From Ochrobactrum quorumnocens (lineage in GTDB: Bacteria > Pseudomonadota > Alphaproteobacteria > Rhizobiales > Rhizobiaceae): DNA of 64,000 nt. A program made the position numbers and the translations under genes. Below are positions 47,720 to 56,963 of this stretch, piece by piece; within the stretch, counting starts at the first letter, position 1; each line of letters begins with the position of its first letter. The stretch lies in NCBI RefSeq assembly GCF_002278035.1, contig NZ_CP022603.1, positions 62,001 to 126,000 of the forward strand. The letters run 5' to 3'. Under the pieces are notes generated by a model. The model saw only the letters and a program-made list of their open reading frames with translations. It searched no databases and was not told the DNA's origin.

Positions 47720-47902
47720 ATGTGGATCATGCTTACTGATGTCAGCGGTGAAAGAGTTGCTGTGAATTTCAATCACGTTCTTTCCTATAACGCATATGGG
47801 ACAGGAACCCGCATCGTAACGCTGAGCACCGATCTGACTTTCTTTGTTAAAGAATCAACCGAAGAGATTGAGAGCAGGCTCGGTATCGACGTGAAAAGCT
47901 GA
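47720..47902 (+). CDS. FlbD-like small protein
   Basis: 60 residues, preceded by the strong ribosome site AGGAGGAGGGG. The pattern MIMLTDVSG... then FNHVLSY, TRIVTLSTDLTFFVKESTEE resembles the small FlbD/YlzI family (LTRLNG, N, I, V-E-S). In other bacteria that family is linked to flagellar operons, but no flagellar gene is nearby. It is followed by a terminator. Remote similarity only. Confidence 0.6.
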   Translation: MWIMLTDVSGERVAVNFNHVLSYNAYGTGTRIVTLSTDLTFFVKESTEEIESRLGIDVKS

Positions 47903-47912
47903 GTATTCATAA

Positions 47913-47946
47913 AAAACGGCAACCCGGTTTGACGAGTTGCCGTTTT
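47913..47946. terminator. Bidirectional terminator between the FlbD-like gene and parE
   Basis: AAAACGGCAAC and GTTGCCGTTTT form an 11-bp stem with a 12-base loop. A- and T-runs flank it on both strands. Confidence 0.8.
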
Positions 47947-47978
47947 GATATTCACGCATTCTTATTCGAATGCACTCA

Positions 47979-50087
47979 TCAGATGTCGAGTTCTTCCACG
48001 AAGGCAGCACGATCCTGAATGAAGCGAAAGCGGGCTTCCGGCTTGGTGCCCATCAGATCGTCGACCGTGTTGCGGGTTTCATCGATATAGTCTTCATCGA
48101 CATGTACTCGCAAAAGCGTACGCTTCTTGGGATCCATGGTCGTTTCTTTGAGCTGCTCCGCGCGCATTTCACCTAGGCCTTTGAAGCGGCCGATTTCAAT
48201 CTTGCCACGTCCTGTGAACAGCGTACGAAGCAATTCGTCCTTGTGCGCATCATCGCGTGCATAGGCGACTTTACCGCCCTGGCTAAGACGATAAAGCGGC
48301 GGTACGGCGAGATAGAGATGACCGTTACGAATGAGGTCCGGCATCTCCTGATAGAAGAAAGTAATCAGAAGCGATGCGATATGCGCGCCATCCACGTCAG
48401 CATCGGTCATGACGATGACGCGGTCATAACGAAGGTCATCTTCGCGATAATTCTTGCGCGTACCACTACCCAACGCCTGTACAAGATCGGCAATCTGCTG
48501 GTTTGCGGTGAGTTTTTCGCGGCCTGCACTCGCTACGTTCAGAATTTTACCGCGCAGAGGCAGGATCGCCTGATTGGAGCGATTGCGCGCCTGCTTGGCC
48601 GAGCCACCAGCCGAGTCACCCTCGACGATGAACAGTTCTGCGCCTGCGGCAGCATTCTGCGTGCAATCAGCAAGCTTGCCAGGAAGGCGCAGCTTACGCG
48701 TAGCACTTTTGCGGACAGTTTCCTTTTCCTGACGGCGACGCAGACGTTCCTCAGCGCGGTCGACAACCCACTCGAGCAAACGTGAAGCTTCCTGCGGCGA
48801 AGCTGTAAGCCAGTGGTCAAACGGATCGCGAATGACATTTTCCACGATACGCTGTGCTTCAACGGTCGCAAGCTTGTCTTTGGTCTGGCCGACAAATTCA
48901 GGTTCGCGGATGAAAACCGACATCATAGCAGCTGCCGAAATCATCACGTCATCGGTCGTGATGATCGAAGCACGCTTGTTGTTGGTCAGTTCTGCATAGG
49001 CTTTCAGGCCACGCGTCAAAGCGATACGCAGGCCCGCTTCGTGCGTGCCGCCATCGCCGGTCGGGATCGTATTACAATAGGAGTTGACGAAGCCGTCCCC
49101 GCCATACCACGACACCGCCCATTCAACTGCGCCATGCCCACCCTGTTTTTCTGTGCGGCCCGCAAAAATCTCACGGGTAACCTGATGTTCCTTGCCGAGC
49201 GATGCAGAAAGATAATCTTTCAGGCCACCTGGGAAGTGAAACACAGCCTTTTCGGGAGTTTCTTTTTTCGGGTCCAGGAGAGCTGGGTCGCAGCTCCAGC
49301 GGATTTCCACACCACCAAACAGATAGGCTTTCGAACGCGCCATGCGATAAAGCCGGTGCGGGTCGAAATGCGCGCTTTTGCCAAAAATATCCGGGTCTGG
49401 ATGGAAGCGGACGCGCGTGCCACGACGGTTGTGTACCTCGCCGGCGTCTTCCAGACCACCCTGCGGAATACCGCGTGAAAAGCGTTGGCGATAAAGACGG
49501 CGATTGCGCGCGACTTCCACTTCCAAAACGTCGGAAAGCGCATTGACGACGGACACACCGACGCCGTGCAGACCACCGGATGTTTCATAAGCTTTGCCGT
49601 CAAACTTACCGCCGGCATGCAGCTTGGTCATGATCACTTCAAGCGTGGATTTTCCCGGCACCTGTGGGTGTTCATCCACCGGAATACCGCGACCATTGTC
49701 GCTGACGGTTATGAAGCCTTCAGCATCGAGGCTGACTTCAATGAAGTTGGCGTGGCCTGCAACCGCTTCGTCCATTGAGTTGTCGATGACTTCAGCGAAA
49801 AGATGATGCAGAGCCTTTTCGTCCGTGCCGCCGATATACATGCCGGGGCGCAAACGGACAGGCTCCAACCCTTCAAGAACGCGAATGGACGACGCATTAT
49901 AGTCGTCACTTCCCGACGAAGCAGGTGGTGCCTTGGTGGCAACAGACGCGGGCTTTGGGGCAGATGGCAACGGCGTCGCTGCCGGCTGCGCAACAGGTCG
50001 CGGAGCGGGAGCCTTTTCAGACTGTCGCTCCTGCACCCGTTCGCGGGCATTGTTGACTACTCTGGAAAAGAGATCGTTATCGTCCAT
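47979..50087 (-). CDS. parE: DNA topoisomerase IV subunit B
   Basis: 702 residues. A Pro/Ala-rich N-terminal extension of about 60 residues precedes the GHKL ATPase (VIDNSMDEAV, DNGRGIPVDEHP, GGLHGVGVSVVNALS). The transducer domain, then TOPRIM with EGDSAGGSAKQARNR and VIVMTDADVDGAHI, complete the subunit. The short length and lack of a long insert favour ParE over GyrB. It separates daughter chromosomes together with ParC, which is not in the window. Confidence 0.95.
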   Translation of the reverse strand: MDDNDLFSRVVNNARERVQERQSEKAPAPRPVAQPAATPLPSAPKPASVATKAPPASSGSDDYNASSIRVLEGLEPVRLRPGMYIGGTDEKALHHLFAEVIDNSMDEAVAGHANFIEVSLDAEGFITVSDNGRGIPVDEHPQVPGKSTLEVIMTKLHAGGKFDGKAYETSGGLHGVGVSVVNALSDVLEVEVARNRRLYRQRFSRGIPQGGLEDAGEVHNRRGTRVRFHPDPDIFGKSAHFDPHRLYRMARSKAYLFGGVEIRWSCDPALLDPKKETPEKAVFHFPGGLKDYLSASLGKEHQVTREIFAGRTEKQGGHGAVEWAVSWYGGDGFVNSYCNTIPTGDGGTHEAGLRIALTRGLKAYAELTNNKRASIITTDDVMISAAAMMSVFIREPEFVGQTKDKLATVEAQRIVENVIRDPFDHWLTASPQEASRLLEWVVDRAEERLRRRQEKETVRKSATRKLRLPGKLADCTQNAAAGAELFIVEGDSAGGSAKQARNRSNQAILPLRGKILNVASAGREKLTANQQIADLVQALGSGTRKNYREDDLRYDRVIVMTDADVDGAHIASLLITFFYQEMPDLIRNGHLYLAVPPLYRLSQGGKVAYARDDAHKDELLRTLFTGRGKIEIGRFKGLGEMRAEQLKETTMDPKKRTLLRVHVDEDYIDETRNTVDDLMGTKPEARFRFIQDRAAFVEELDI

Positions 50088-50387
50088 CTTTGTCCGAAAA
50101 GCTTTCTGTCTGAATCTACGATGGCCGCGTCATACACGCTTAAGCCGAAAATAGTGTGTCTGCGAATCACATAGATGATGCCACGGGAAATTACGAAAGG
50201 CGACTAAAGTTCGCCTTACGTTCTGCTTTTGCCGGGCTTTATCAAAGGGTTTTATTCATCCGCAACAGGATTTGCACCAGAAACGTGGCGAAAGTCAAAC
50301 CGCACGCTTTTCCGGGGCTGATTAAGATGGAAACGAAGAGTCCATTCGCGTAAGCGCAAGGGTGGCGAGAAAATTGCGAGTGGTGAA
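50088..50387. other. Intergenic region between parE and the EamA transporter
   Basis: 300 bases between divergent genes. No further gene, RNA or repeat recognised. It should hold both promoters. Confidence 0.5.
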
Positions 50388-51308
50388 ATGCAGGGCAGGG
50401 CAGCGGTTGGCGTAGAAGCGCATGTGAAGGGCATGGCAATCATGGTGCTCTCGGTGTTGTTGCTGCCGCTTATGGATGCCATCGGCAAATGGCTTGCCAT
50501 GATGGATAATATGCCGCCCGCAACAGTCACCTTTATGCGGTTTTTCATCCAGTCTGTGATGATGTTTTTGGTGTTGATCGTCATGGGCGGCTTCGCCGCG
50601 TTGCGCACGACGTACCTTACCGGCAATCTGGTTCGCGGTGCACTGATGGGGTTTGGCGGAACGTGCTTTTTCACCGCCGTCAAATATATGCCCCTGGCGG
50701 ATGCTATGGCGGTGTTTTTCGCCGAACCACTTATCCTAACGCTGCTTTCTGCCGTTTTCTTGAAAGAAAAAGTTGGCTGGCGCCGCTTCAGTGCGGTCGG
50801 CATCGGGTTGATCGGTACAATGATCGTTATTCAGCCGAGTTTTGAGATTTTTGGGGCCGTATCGCTACTGCCATTGGCGACCGCTGTCACCTTCGCAATC
50901 TATCTTATTCTGAACCGCAAATATGGCGCTAAGGAAAGCCCTGTCGTCATGCAATTCTATGCAGGCATTGGCGGTGCATTTCTTGCAGGTCTGGCCATGG
51001 TACTAGGCACGGCCGTCGGCGTCGCGGATCTGACGTTCTTGCTGCCGTCCAGCCTGCAACCATGGCTATTGTTGCTTTTGCTGGGCACGATTGGCACGGT
51101 CAGCCATCTGCTGGTCGTGCAGGCGTTCAAGCTTGCGCCTGCATCGATGCTCGCGCCATTCCAATATCTGGAAATCGTCAACGCTGTTCTGGTCGGACTG
51201 ATTGTTTTTGGTGATTTTCCGACGCCGTCAAAATGGTTCGGCATCGCAATCATTGTCGGGTCAGGCTTCTATGTCTTCATGCGTGAGCGGCGCGTAAAGT
51301 CGGTCTGA
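50388..51308 (+). CDS. EamA/DMT-family transporter (RhaT-like)
   Basis: 306 residues, ten membrane segments in two homologous EamA halves. Motifs at the second transmembrane segment (ATVTFMRFFIQSVMM) and at the C-terminal half (LAPASMLAPFQYLEIVNAVL, then FPTPSKWFGIAIIVGSG) are typical of drug/metabolite transporters. The substrate is unknown. It is convergent with lipB, with two bases between. Confidence 0.88.
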   Translation: MQGRAAVGVEAHVKGMAIMVLSVLLLPLMDAIGKWLAMMDNMPPATVTFMRFFIQSVMMFLVLIVMGGFAALRTTYLTGNLVRGALMGFGGTCFFTAVKYMPLADAMAVFFAEPLILTLLSAVFLKEKVGWRRFSAVGIGLIGTMIVIQPSFEIFGAVSLLPLATAVTFAIYLILNRKYGAKESPVVMQFYAGIGGAFLAGLAMVLGTAVGVADLTFLLPSSLQPWLLLLLLGTIGTVSHLLVVQAFKLAPASMLAPFQYLEIVNAVLVGLIVFGDFPTPSKWFGIAIIVGSGFYVFMRERRVKSV

Positions 51309-51310
51309 TC

Positions 51311-52087
51311 TTACTTTGTCTGGCGAGGGCCGAAAACGCTTTCGAAGGCCTTGCCGAGCGCGACATCCACGTCGCCCATCACCACCGGCAGCCCCAGATC
51401 CACCAGGCTGGTAACGCCATATTCGGCGATGCCGCATGGGACAATGCCGCCGAAATGTTCGAGTTCCGGCTCGACGTTGATTGCGATACCGTGGAAACTG
51501 ACCCAGCGACGCAAGCGAATGCCGATGGCTGCGATCTTGTCTTCGCACATGCCTCCATTGGCAAGCGGCGGCTTTTCAGGGCGTACAACCCACACACCAA
51601 CGCGATCTGCACGTCGCTCACCCTTGACGTTGAATTGTGCAAGCGTCTCGACGATCCATTGTTCGAGCGCGGTTACAAATGCGCGCACATCTTCACGGCG
51701 TCGTTTAAGATCGAGCATGATGTAAGCCACCCGCTGGCCAGGGCCATGATAGGTATATTCGCCGCCTCGCCCGGTGTTAAAGACCGGGAAACGATCCGGC
51801 GTTAGCAGATCTTCAGTGTGGGAGCTTGTACCCGCTGTATAAAGCGATGGATGCTCGACGAGCCAGACAAGTTCATTCGCTGTGCCTTCACGAATGGCCT
51901 GAACACGCGCTTCCATGAAGGCGAGCGCCGTTTCATAATCCGTCAAGCCATCAGCGGTCAGCCATTCGACTGCCGGAGCGTCGGCGGATGTTGGCAGGAA
52001 ATGCGCTTCACCAGTCGCAACATGGCGCGTAGAGGACAGTGGCTTGTGCGTGTGAGCCGTGAAAAAGGGGGAAGAGCTATCGTTCAT
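51311..52087 (-). CDS. lipB: Octanoyltransferase LipB
   Basis: 258 residues from the ATG at 52087. A longer frame to 52156 has no better ribosome site. It transfers octanoate from acyl-carrier protein to lipoyl domains. The active-site Lys is in [16 protein letters not shown] and the acyl-carrying Cys in [29 protein letters not shown] is the family signature. Residues 1-30 form an extra leader seen in rhizobial LipB. Confidence 0.94.
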   Translation of the reverse strand: MNDSSSPFFTAHTHKPLSSTRHVATGEAHFLPTSADAPAVEWLTADGLTDYETALAFMEARVQAIREGTANELVWLVEHPSLYTAGTSSHTEDLLTPDRFPVFNTGRGGEYTYHGPGQRVAYIMLDLKRRREDVRAFVTALEQWIVETLAQFNVKGERRADRVGVWVVRPEKPPLANGGMCEDKIAAIGIRLRRWVSFHGIAINVEPELEHFGGIVPCGIAEYGVTSLVDLGLPVVMGDVDVALGKAFESVFGPRQTK

Positions 52088-52162
52088 GATCGCAGCATAT
52101 GACGCTTTTTTTGCGCCACTGCCAGATGTCAAAATGCCTCTATGCATTGGCGTCAAGCAAAC

Positions 52163-53638
52163 TCAGGTGATCAATTGACCTGATTTCATCTTGTGATCGA
52201 ACCCAGGAAACACATCGGGGGTGATCGGCGCCAGAACATTAATTGTCAGACCTGATGGTGCGAAATCAATGTCGCATTGTGCTTTCAGTTCTTTGGCCAA
52301 CACCAGCCGCAACAGACGCTGGCCAAAACCGCGGCGGGATGGTCGGGTGATTGACGGGCCGTCGGTTTCCACCCAGCGCATCTGGAATTTCTTTTGGCCC
52401 TGATCATCGACGATGTTCCAGCTGAAATCAACGCCACCATGTTCGTTAGATAGAGCGCCATATTTGACGGCATTGGTCGCAAGTTCATAGAGGCCCAGCG
52501 AAAGCGACACGGTCACGCGGTCACTCACGAACAATGAAGGACCACTCATGCGGATACGGTTGCCGAATGTTTTGTTGAATGGAGCCAACGCCATATCGGA
52601 TATTTGCCGAATGGTCGCGCCGCCCCAATCCTCTTGGAGCAACATATCGTGCGCTTGTGCGAGCGCATGTAAGCGCTCATTGAAGAGTTGGCTTGCCTGC
52701 TCGGAATTGCTGGCATTGCGCAATGTTTGATTGGCAATGGATTGCACCATCGCCATCGAATTCTTGAAACGGTGTGAAATCTCGCGGGTTACGAGGGCTT
52801 TGTCTGCTTCGGTTTGTTTACGTTCAGTGACGTCCAACATGACACCAAGCAATGTCGGTTGTTCACCGAGCAGCGCTTTTGCACGCGTTTCCACCCATAT
52901 AGTTTCACCCGCTCTGTTAACGATTCGATATTCCATGCAGTAAGGCTTGCCAGTCGCTACAGCCTCTTCAGTTTGTTGTTGAACAGCCATTCTGTCTTCC
53001 AGCACCACCATATCCATGATCTGATCAAAATGGATATGTTCGTTCTCGTCGAAGCCAAAAATCCGACGACACTCGGCTGAACCGGTGACCTTGCCGGTGG
53101 TCAAATCGCTAGTCCAATAGCCGATATTGGCAACATTTACGATGTAGTCGAGATGCTTCTGATGTCGCTTGGTCTCATCGGAAAGCGAGTCTCGTTCTTG
53201 TTGAAGTTCGACAAGACGTTTGAGTTCTAGCGTGACGTCAAGCTGAGTTGAAACAAAATGCTGAAGCGTGTCATCAGGACCCTTAACTGGTGAGATATGC
53301 AGTCTGTTCCAGAAGGTTTCACCAGACTTTTTGTAGTTCAATATGTCGATATCAATCGATGTTCCCGCCGCCAAAGCGGTCCGGATTACCGTTACATGCT
53401 CATGATATGTATCTGGACCCTGTAGAAACCTGCAATTCTTTCCGATGATTTCTTCTATCGAATATCCTGTCAGTTGCAGGAAGGCCTTGTTCGCATAAAC
53501 GATAGGGTTATCCGACAAGCGCGGATCGGTGATGAGCATTGGGGTAGGCGTATGCTCTACCGCAGCCAGAAAAGGATTGGCATCTTTCGACATCAAGTCA
53601 GGGAAAAAATTGCTAGCCGATTCCAATTCGGTTGACAC
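52163..53638 (-). CDS. LOV-domain HWE sensor histidine kinase (blue-light receptor)
   Basis: 491 residues from a GTG at 53638, preceded by GAGGG. The upstream TTG at 53668 is a less likely start. An N-terminal LOV/PAS domain has the flavin-adduct cysteine in [10 protein letters not shown] and conserved [21 protein letters not shown] second PAS follows ([18 protein letters not shown]), then the HWE/HisKA_2 kinase with the phospho-His in [14 protein letters not shown] and the WVE motif in [11 protein letters not shown]. Brucella LOV-HK, which signals light and affects virulence, has the same plan. No partner regulator is adjacent. Confidence 0.93.
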   Translation of the reverse strand: MSTELESASNFFPDLMSKDANPFLAAVEHTPTPMLITDPRLSDNPIVYANKAFLQLTGYSIEEIIGKNCRFLQGPDTYHEHVTVIRTALAAGTSIDIDILNYKKSGETFWNRLHISPVKGPDDTLQHFVSTQLDVTLELKRLVELQQERDSLSDETKRHQKHLDYIVNVANIGYWTSDLTTGKVTGSAECRRIFGFDENEHIHFDQIMDMVVLEDRMAVQQQTEEAVATGKPYCMEYRIVNRAGETIWVETRAKALLGEQPTLLGVMLDVTERKQTEADKALVTREISHRFKNSMAMVQSIANQTLRNASNSEQASQLFNERLHALAQAHDMLLQEDWGGATIRQISDMALAPFNKTFGNRIRMSGPSLFVSDRVTVSLSLGLYELATNAVKYGALSNEHGGVDFSWNIVDDQGQKKFQMRWVETDGPSITRPSRRGFGQRLLRLVLAKELKAQCDIDFAPSGLTINVLAPITPDVFPGFDHKMKSGQLIT

Positions 53639-53907
53639 GACACCCTCAACGTACACAAGCCGATACAACTCCAGTTAGAATGTTGCAAAACTAGCCGATA
53701 ATCGCAGCAATTGCGAATGAAATCACCTTTACCTCTAACTATCATCTCGTTGGATCGGCACCAAGCTAGTTTTGCGTTAATTATGTTTGAGCTGAGCTTT
53801 GGCGCATCTCTTGTCAGACATATAGCGTGCTATATATTCTTAACTATCATTCAGCACACGTTCATCTAACATCAATCATGATGTGTGCAGTTGAACTGGA
53901 GAACAAG

Positions 53908-54432
53908 ATGATTACCACCTTGAAGAAAATGATGGTTGGCTTAATCGGCGCAACTTTTATGATCGGTGCGATGGCACCAGTTTCCGCTGCTCCGGTCTTG
54001 CTCACTGCACAGGTCGCTGGCAGCGATAACGTCGTTCCGGTTCGGAATGATCGTTGGGATCGTCGTGGTCACGGCAATTGGAATGGTCATCGTCCGGGTC
54101 GTCCAGGCTGGAATGGCCACCGTCCAGGTCGTCCGGGCTGGAATGGCAACCATCGCCCGCGTCCAGGTTATTGGAACGGTCATCGCGGCTATAACCACTA
54201 TCGTAATGGCTATCGTCGTCATAATGACGGCTGGTGGTATCCGCTGGCAGCCTTCGGTGCTGGTGCAATCATCGGCGGTGCGATTGCACAGCCAGCACCT
54301 CAGCCGGTTTATCGCTATAGCAACAACCACGTTCAGTGGTGCTATAACCGGTATAAGTCCTACCGCGCTTCGGACAATACGTTCCAGCCGTACAACGGCC
54401 CGCGTCAGCAGTGCTATTCGCCATACCGTTGA
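53908..54432 (+). CDS. BA14K-family secreted protein
   Basis: 174 residues from the ATG at 53908, preceded by GGAG. Residues 1-27 are a signal peptide ending VSAAP. A low-complexity region repeats [10 protein letters not shown] two and a half times (about residues 57-87). Then a Gly/Ala hydrophobic helix ([14 protein letters not shown]) and the BA14K C-terminal domain ([20 protein letters not shown], then [11 protein letters not shown]) follow. BA14K proteins are immunoreactive envelope proteins in Brucella with lectin-like activity. Confidence 0.9.
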   Translation: MITTLKKMMVGLIGATFMIGAMAPVSAAPVLLTAQVAGSDNVVPVRNDRWDRRGHGNWNGHRPGRPGWNGHRPGRPGWNGNHRPRPGYWNGHRGYNHYRNGYRRHNDGWWYPLAAFGAGAIIGGAIAQPAPQPVYRYSNNHVQWCYNRYKSYRASDNTFQPYNGPRQQCYSPYR

Positions 54433-54452
54433 TAAACTAAGCTTCTTAAAAC

Positions 54453-54481
54453 ACAGCCGCCTCAAAAGGGCGGCTGTTTTT
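54453..54481 (+). terminator. Rho-independent terminator after the BA14K gene
   Basis: ACAGCCGCC and GGCGGCTGT pair around a seven-base loop, followed by five T. Strong terminator. Confidence 0.88.
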
Positions 54482-54506
54482 GTTTGGCGAGTAATTCGAA
54501 CGTGCT

Positions 54507-56201
54507 CTAGCCGCCGCGCTGGTCGTATCCTTCAACGTCCTCGCCGGTCATCTTATGATGCAGATACTGCTTGAGGTGGTTGATCTGATCTTCGCTCCAG
54601 CCATCGATGTCTGCGACTTCAATCCAAGCATCCACATAGTGTTCTGGCGCATAAACGTGGCCATAACCCATAGGAGTCGTCGTCGCGAAAGCCATATCCA
54701 ACGCTAATTGTAACATCGTAACCACCGGATACCATCGCAGTTGCGGTGAAACATCGTGTCCGCGAGGAGCATTCATCCAGTCTGGCTGGCGATAAAACGC
54801 ATGACTGTCAAAGAAGACCACCGCATCGCTCGCATATTGCAAATAGACGATACGAAGTGGTCCCCATCGTGTCCCGTTGCCGGGAGCCTCTCCATTCTGG
54901 TTCATGAAACGAGCGAAAGCGCCATCCCGGAAAACAGGCAACCATTCAGGTGTGCCTTCATTCCTGTCGCGTGTGATCCGTTTCCAGTCGCGGCTCGGGA
55001 AGGGCGGACCACTCCATAATGCTCCGTTGATTGGATCTTCCAGCATTTCAAACAGTGAAATCGACTTCTCGGAGTTCATTGCACCCAGACTGAGACCATA
55101 GAGATACAGTCGTGGACGATGGTCTTTCGGCAGGGTTTTCCAGTAGTTATAAACGGTTGTGAACAGTGCACGCGAGGCTTCAGCACCATATTCGGGCTGG
55201 AAGAGCAACGACAGCGGACTGTTGAGATAGGAATATTGCATAGCGATGCTGGCAACATTGCCATCATAAAGAAATTCGAGGCCGTTCATTGCTGCCGGGT
55301 CGACCCATCCCGTGCCTGTCGGTGTGATGATGACAAGGATCGAGCGATCAAATCCATTTTGCCGCTTCAGTTCTTCTAGGGCGCGTTCGGCACGCTGTTT
55401 TGGTTCATCGGCAACATTCAATCCGGCATAAACGCGGATAGGATCAACCGTCTGACGTCCTGTTAACGACGAAATTTCTCCTGCTGTCGGTCCTGACGCT
55501 ATAAATTCACGGCCGGCGCGTCCCAGCTCATCCCATTTGAGAAGAGACGCAGCGCTTCCGGTCTTATCGGCTGCGACAGGTTGCGGACGATCCGGTTCGA
55601 TTAGTGCATCATACTCGCGAAATGATCGGTCAAGAACTTCAAAGGTTGACTGGATCAGAAGGCCGTTCGCAATTGTCCAGATAAGGATAACGGTCAGTGT
55701 GATGCCAACGACATTGGCCACTCTTCTAGGGACAAACCGGTGTATCTTTGCCGAAATGTAGCGCCCAAGCCAGATAAGGGCGCGCGTCAAAAGCAGCAGG
55801 AACAAAAACGTAACGATAGCCAATCCGCAAACGCTTGCGGGGTAGGCGCTTGGAACGGGCTCCATGCTCATTGCGGATCGCACGGAGTTCTGCCAACCGG
55901 CTGACAGATAAAGCGCTACTATCGCGACCGCCAGACAAATTAGTCCGACGATCAGATTAACGCGGCTGCGCAAACGGTCGTAAGGCTCCGGCATTTCGAG
56001 GTAATGCCAAATCCAACGCCAAAAAACGCCAAAACCATATCCTGAACCAAATGCCACGCCGCACAAGATGCCTTGCATCACGTATGTTCGTGGAACGAGG
56101 CTCGGGGTGAGAGCTGCTGCGAACAGCAGAGTACCCAGGGCCAGCCCGATGCCGGAAAGGGAATGTCTGAAACGAAAAAAGGCATTGGCGACAAATGACA
56201 T
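54507..56201 (-). CDS. Membrane alpha/beta hydrolase (Abhydrolase_9 family)
   Basis: 564 residues. The N-terminal third has five hydrophobic segments (SLSGIGLALGTLLFAAALTP and following). The C-terminal two thirds is a hydrolase domain with an intact nucleophile elbow, LYGLSLGAMNSE, and late HDVSPQL and HVYAPEHYVD, where the His of the triad may lie. The layout matches the rhizobial 'alpha/beta-hydrolase family' with an N-terminal membrane part. The substrate is unknown. Unlike the gene at 10090, its Ser is present. Confidence 0.85.
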   Translation of the reverse strand: MSFVANAFFRFRHSLSGIGLALGTLLFAAALTPSLVPRTYVMQGILCGVAFGSGYGFGVFWRWIWHYLEMPEPYDRLRSRVNLIVGLICLAVAIVALYLSAGWQNSVRSAMSMEPVPSAYPASVCGLAIVTFLFLLLLTRALIWLGRYISAKIHRFVPRRVANVVGITLTVILIWTIANGLLIQSTFEVLDRSFREYDALIEPDRPQPVAADKTGSAASLLKWDELGRAGREFIASGPTAGEISSLTGRQTVDPIRVYAGLNVADEPKQRAERALEELKRQNGFDRSILVIITPTGTGWVDPAAMNGLEFLYDGNVASIAMQYSYLNSPLSLLFQPEYGAEASRALFTTVYNYWKTLPKDHRPRLYLYGLSLGAMNSEKSISLFEMLEDPINGALWSGPPFPSRDWKRITRDRNEGTPEWLPVFRDGAFARFMNQNGEAPGNGTRWGPLRIVYLQYASDAVVFFDSHAFYRQPDWMNAPRGHDVSPQLRWYPVVTMLQLALDMAFATTTPMGYGHVYAPEHYVDAWIEVADIDGWSEDQINHLKQYLHHKMTGEDVEGYDQRGG

Positions 56202-56532
56202 GAAAAACCGAAACGTTGGAATGAGTTACCCGGAAGAGCCTATAGTATCAATTCAACAACCGGAATCGATTTCTGGAATCATTTTTGGTTCTTTGTAACC
56301 GCTATTGAGCTGAGCGATTCTACATTTTTGGAAGGCAACAGATCAAATTCTCTGCCAAAAAGCCGAATTCAAGCGTGGCTATTTCATCGACAAGCCCCGT
56401 GGGCTCGAAGTTTCTATCAATTGGAGCTTTTTTTTGAATTTATGTTGGAGAAACTTGATTTTATGGTGTTGACCAATGCGAAAGCCGCCCTTATGTTCCG
56501 CCGCACTTCCAGGGACGATTTGTTCCTCAAGG
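56202..56532. other. Intergenic region before tRNA-Lys
   Basis: 331 bases with no supported coding gene. It holds the tRNA-Lys promoter and the upstream region of the minus-strand hydrolase. Confidence 0.6.
56469..56497 (+). promoter_or_regulatory. Promoter of tRNA-Lys
   Basis: TTGACC (56469-56474), then 17 bases, then TATGTT (56492-56497), a good sigma-70-like pair 36 bases before the mature tRNA. A GC-rich discriminator follows, as in stringently controlled stable RNA promoters. Confidence 0.6.
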
Positions 56533-56608
56533 GAGCGCGTAGCTCAGCCGGTAGAGCAACTGACTTTTAATCAGTAGGTCCAGGGTTCGAATCCCTGCGC
56601 GCTCACCA
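56533..56608 (+). tRNA. tRNA-Lys (TTT)
   Basis: 76 bases including the encoded CCA. Acceptor GAGCGCG/CGCGCTC, anticodon loop ACTTTTAAT (anticodon TTT), T-loop GTTCGAATC. Phage-derived genes begin directly downstream, so its 3' end is the probable attachment site of the prophage. Confidence 0.96.
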
Positions 56609-56741
56609 AAATCCTTCAACGATATCAATTTTTGGGTTTGGTGTGGCTGTTTCAGTCATGTTCCGCGAATGCTCAAGAGTTTCCCAGAAAAATATGCATT
56701 TTCAGAAATGCGCGGGGAATCGACGGCACATGGCACATAGG

Positions 56742-56932
56742 TTACGCGGCGTGCTCTGATTCTAAGTTTTCCATCCATTTTTTGAGGCTAGACCTGCGAG
56801 CGGCGATCGTGCCGCCAAGTTTGAAGCTTGGCATAATTTTGTAGTAGCTTGGCGCCACGTAACACCTAGATACTTAGCAGTAGGCTCGACATCCATCAGA
56901 AGATCGGCTTCATTGTCGTTTTCATGGTGCAT
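56742..56932 (-). pseudogene. Excisionase/AlpA-like helix-turn-helix protein, frameshifted
   Basis: A strong ribosome site (AAGGAGGGA) precedes MHHENDNEADLLMDVEPTAKYL. The frame holds through GVTWRQ, then shifts by one base. In the new frame YYKIMPSFKLGGTIAARRSS and LKKWMENLESEHA follow, the typical wing of small AlpA/excisionase-like proteins that pick a DNA site next to an integrase. The total length of 191 bases is not a multiple of three. It sits 134 bases from the tRNA-Lys end. Function as excisionase or regulator is inferred. Confidence 0.6.
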
Positions 56933-56963
56933 GTTGGTTCCCTCCTTGTTTTTTCAGTCATCG

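Noticed and set aside
54070..54200. Short direct repeats considered as a CRISPR-like array
   Set aside because: They are in-frame codon repeats ([10 protein letters not shown]) inside a BA14K gene, with no unique spacers.
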